Assembly (NCBI GenBank): GCA_037951165.1
Contig: JBBDHG010000127.1
Location: 2,164,501 to 2,228,500 of the forward strand
Direction: 5' to 3'
DNA length: 64,000 nucleotides
From: Lophius americanus
Taxonomy: Eukaryota; Chordata; Actinopteri; Lophiiformes; Lophiidae
The notes under the pieces are model-generated. The model had not been told where the DNA came from. It did not search any database and worked only from the letters and a program-made list of their open reading frames with translations. Of this stretch, positions 61,770 through 64,000 are shown piece after piece. Positions within the stretch are counted from its first letter, which is position 1. The number at the start of each line of letters is the position of its first letter. Made by a program: the position numbers and the translations under genes.

Positions 61770-64000
61770 AACCTTTAATGATCACCACGATTTTAGTTGA
61801 ATGAGAATCTACAAAAATATGATGCATATGACAATAATTGCTTCCTCTTACAGACCTGAAACATGCTCCATAGGTGGATTGATGACTTATTTGTGGGCCA
61901 GAATGGTTGTTTGTCTCAGTTTGTTGATCTTGTAATGAACTGGTGGCTTGATCATTGGCAGCTGGTATAGGACATTAATAGAAAACATTTTGGTTTTAGG
62001 CTGTTTGTTAAACAGAACAAGCAAATTCAAAGATGTCTCCTTTGGCTCTCACACTGTAAGTATATCAGCTTTGGAAATAATGAACTCTTTCCTCGGTTGC
62101 CATAAGTGAGTCAATGTGCTTACGTCTCTCCATTTTCATCTAGATGTATCCTCCAAATGTCCAAGCAAGCCTGAATGGACATCTGACGTCAAATCACCAA
62201 TAGAGACTTTGTATGTTCAGTGTTGTTGAACGATCTGGCTAACTTACTTTGAAAAAAAAAAATACAAATGGGATCCTAGGAGCATATTATGCCAAACAAA
62301 CATATCATACCAGGAAGACATCAGGTCTCGTCTGATTCACCCGGACACTGGCACCTTATCTTAACAACAATATGCTGTCAGAAAAGTAGTAATGGAATGC
62401 TGAAGCTTATTAGCTGTGTTGTTTGTGAGACCACAATGTGGGACCTCTGACATCACAAACCTCACACACAGTTTTCTCTATAATCTTAATCCATGAACGT
62501 ACCTACTGCACCTATGTCGCTGTAACTGTTTTTCCTTCCTTAGAATGCTTCTGGTAGGCACTATCCACTAAAAGTAGGTGCTAACCCAACAAGATCCACA
62601 TTGCTGGAGATGCCCTGACCCAGGTGTCTAGCAATTACAATTTGAACAGTCACAAAGTTACGGATCAGATCCTCAAGCGTCCCCTCTGAAGCATTGACTT
62701 CAAGGACAACATTTTCAGACGCTGCCAAATATTTCCCCACCCACTGACAGGGGCCATTGTAAACATAAACAATGTTTTGACTTCACCTGTTATAATGTTA
62801 CTGCTGATTAGTTTTGGTAATAAAGCTGATAAGGAGGAAGCTCACCAGTTTTTAGTGTATGGGAGTGAGGGAGGTAAACTACTGTGCCCAGTTGTTGGCA
62901 CTTCATCAAAAAGCAGATTATTCTGATACACACAGACACTGAATCTGAATCATCGAACCCTGCAAGGTGGTGTCGCTCCCTTTCATCTCTTTGCAGTACT
63001 CGTTAATTAGTTCCGTGTTGTTGACTTTGTAGTTGTTGCTGTTTTGACACAGAACACAGAACGGTGGTGCTCAAATTCGACGTCGACTGTTGTGCAAAAC
63101 ATGGAAAAGTTGGCATGATTGGCCAAAATGATTGTTGCTTGTCTGCAAAAACATGTTAAGCAAATCTACAGGTGTACATATCATCAAGATTCATCCATGT
63201 TGAATTGAAAACAGCGCCTTGTTAATGCACACATTGTTTTTTACTGATTAAGATTTCATCAAGAGCCGGAGCATGTAATTACAGTTTAATAAACCACCAC
63301 TCAGTAAGTCTTATGAAAGGTTGATTTGATTGTGCATTGAAGTTGTTATGTCTGAAGTGGATCTCTAATGGGACAACTCAATACACTTTTCAAATCGGCG
63401 GTAATACATTATAGTGTAATGGTGTAATGGTTAAACACTTAAAAAGTGTCATTCAAGTCCATTTTTATACCCATTTTTTTTATTTTTTTTAATACAATCT
63501 TTTTACAGTGTAATACTTGGGTTGAATCCTTAAGTTTACTAAAGATAAAACTTTGGAATAAAGTTTTATTTTTTAAAGATTTGAACAATTTCCAAAGAGG
63601 GAATTACCTTTTTTTTTTTTTTTTAATGCTTTTGCGGTGTAATCATGTACTTCGAAAATAATATGTTGATTAACTTTAAAAAAATGACTTAAGCTACACT
63701 GTGATAAGATCATTTTTGATCATTTTCATTATTCACAACTTCTTTAATAAGTGAGACTCAAAAGTACTGAATTCAATCCACGATACAAGTTTAATTTCTT
63801 TTAAGATTATCAATAATTTTCTTTTCACTGTGAATGGTTAGATGATTAGATGCCAAAAGCATGAAAAAGTGCAAATCTGGCTTTGAAAATTATTCAATCA
63901 GAAAGTTGTTGGTTCAAATCCTCCAGAGAACTTTGGGCAGGATGAGTTTGAATGCTTTTTCCTTATTTGCCTGGGTTTTCTTCACTGTCCAATTTGAAAG
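61770..64000. other. intronic DNA, nothing recognised apart from a SINE scrap
   Basis: AT-rich, with several T runs near 63470-63630. No teneurin exon was recognised before the window end. Confidence 0.55.
63893..63950 (+). mobile_element. second SINE-like family, fragment
   Basis: AGAAAGTTGTTGGTTCAAAT, then CCTCCAGAGAACTTTGGGCA. It has the box-B-like GGTTCAAATCC and the same order as the copy at 47690. It is short and cut by the approaching window end or by decay. Confidence 0.35.

Larger units (their letters stand above)
54935..64000 (+). other. tenm1: partial tenm1 intron, phase 1
   Basis: It starts with the strong donor gtgagt after the transmembrane exon. I searched by eye for the next expected exon (residues after the membrane helix, an HLFGL-like start) and did not find it, so the intron runs past the window end. 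It contains SINE copies, TG and TA microsatellites and two long copies of the unnamed dispersed repeat. Confidence 0.8.

Noticed and set aside
1..64000. tRNA or rRNA genes, CRISPR arrays, bacterial operons
   Set aside because: Box-B-like GGTTCAAATCC sequences belong to SINE copies without foldable tRNA bodies. No direct-repeat/spacer array and no rRNA or snRNA core sequence was seen.
1..64000. A teneurin-hosted microRNA such as the miR-708 that lies in teneurin-4
   Set aside because: Its mature sequence was not found by eye, consistent with this being teneurin-1 rather than teneurin-4.

Overview
The window looks like a piece of a ray-finned (teleost) fish chromosome. It is AT-rich, intron-dominated DNA with long dinucleotide and trinucleotide microsatellites and fish-type mobile elements: a Rex3 (RTE-clade) LINE, L2/Rex1-like LINE ends, Tc1-like transposon remnants and tRNA-like SINEs. 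No bacterial or viral gene organisation is visible.

The only host gene I can support is a teneurin on the + strand, best assigned to teneurin-1 (tenm1). Two coding exons are clear. Exon 42505-42748 carries the polyproline part of the cytoplasmic domain. Exon 54696-54934 carries the juxtamembrane region and the transmembrane helix. They splice in frame through a split Arg codon (phase 2) across an 11.9-kb intron, and the second exon ends in phase 1 with a consensus donor. The preceding coding exon and the first extracellular exon were not found, so positions 1-42504 and 54935-64000 are read as partial large introns. Three lower-confidence transcript variants are noted: a 78-nt cassette-like exon at 29392, an in-frame alternative terminal exon at 43196, and an intron-retention form ending at 55110 on an AATAAA.

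The upstream intron (1-42504) holds microsatellites; Tc1-like remnants at 10.5-11.3 kb; L2 LINE ends or reverse-transcriptase scraps at 12.5, 20.4-21.1, 22.2, 34.5 and 41.4 kb; SINE copies at 15.8, 26.9 and 40.9 kb; and a 5'-truncated, internally deleted Rex3 at 34.7-36.7 kb with target-site duplications and a nested L2 tail. A dispersed repeat that I cannot name has at least seven copies across the window, some with an internal tandem unit.

The intron between the two exons (42749-54695) contains the most unusual feature. A roughly 2.1-kb block at 49.44-51.59 kb is flanked by clusters of AGAGTTAA-like repeats. Inside it, antisense to tenm1, lies a decayed spliced gene with three exon-like segments. 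Closer to the transmembrane exon lies a frameshifted Tc1-like transposase fragment containing stacked palindromes. Two perfect short hairpins (33.9 and 47.65 kb) are not explained by any element I recognise. All assignments come from reading and translating the sequence; no database search was possible.
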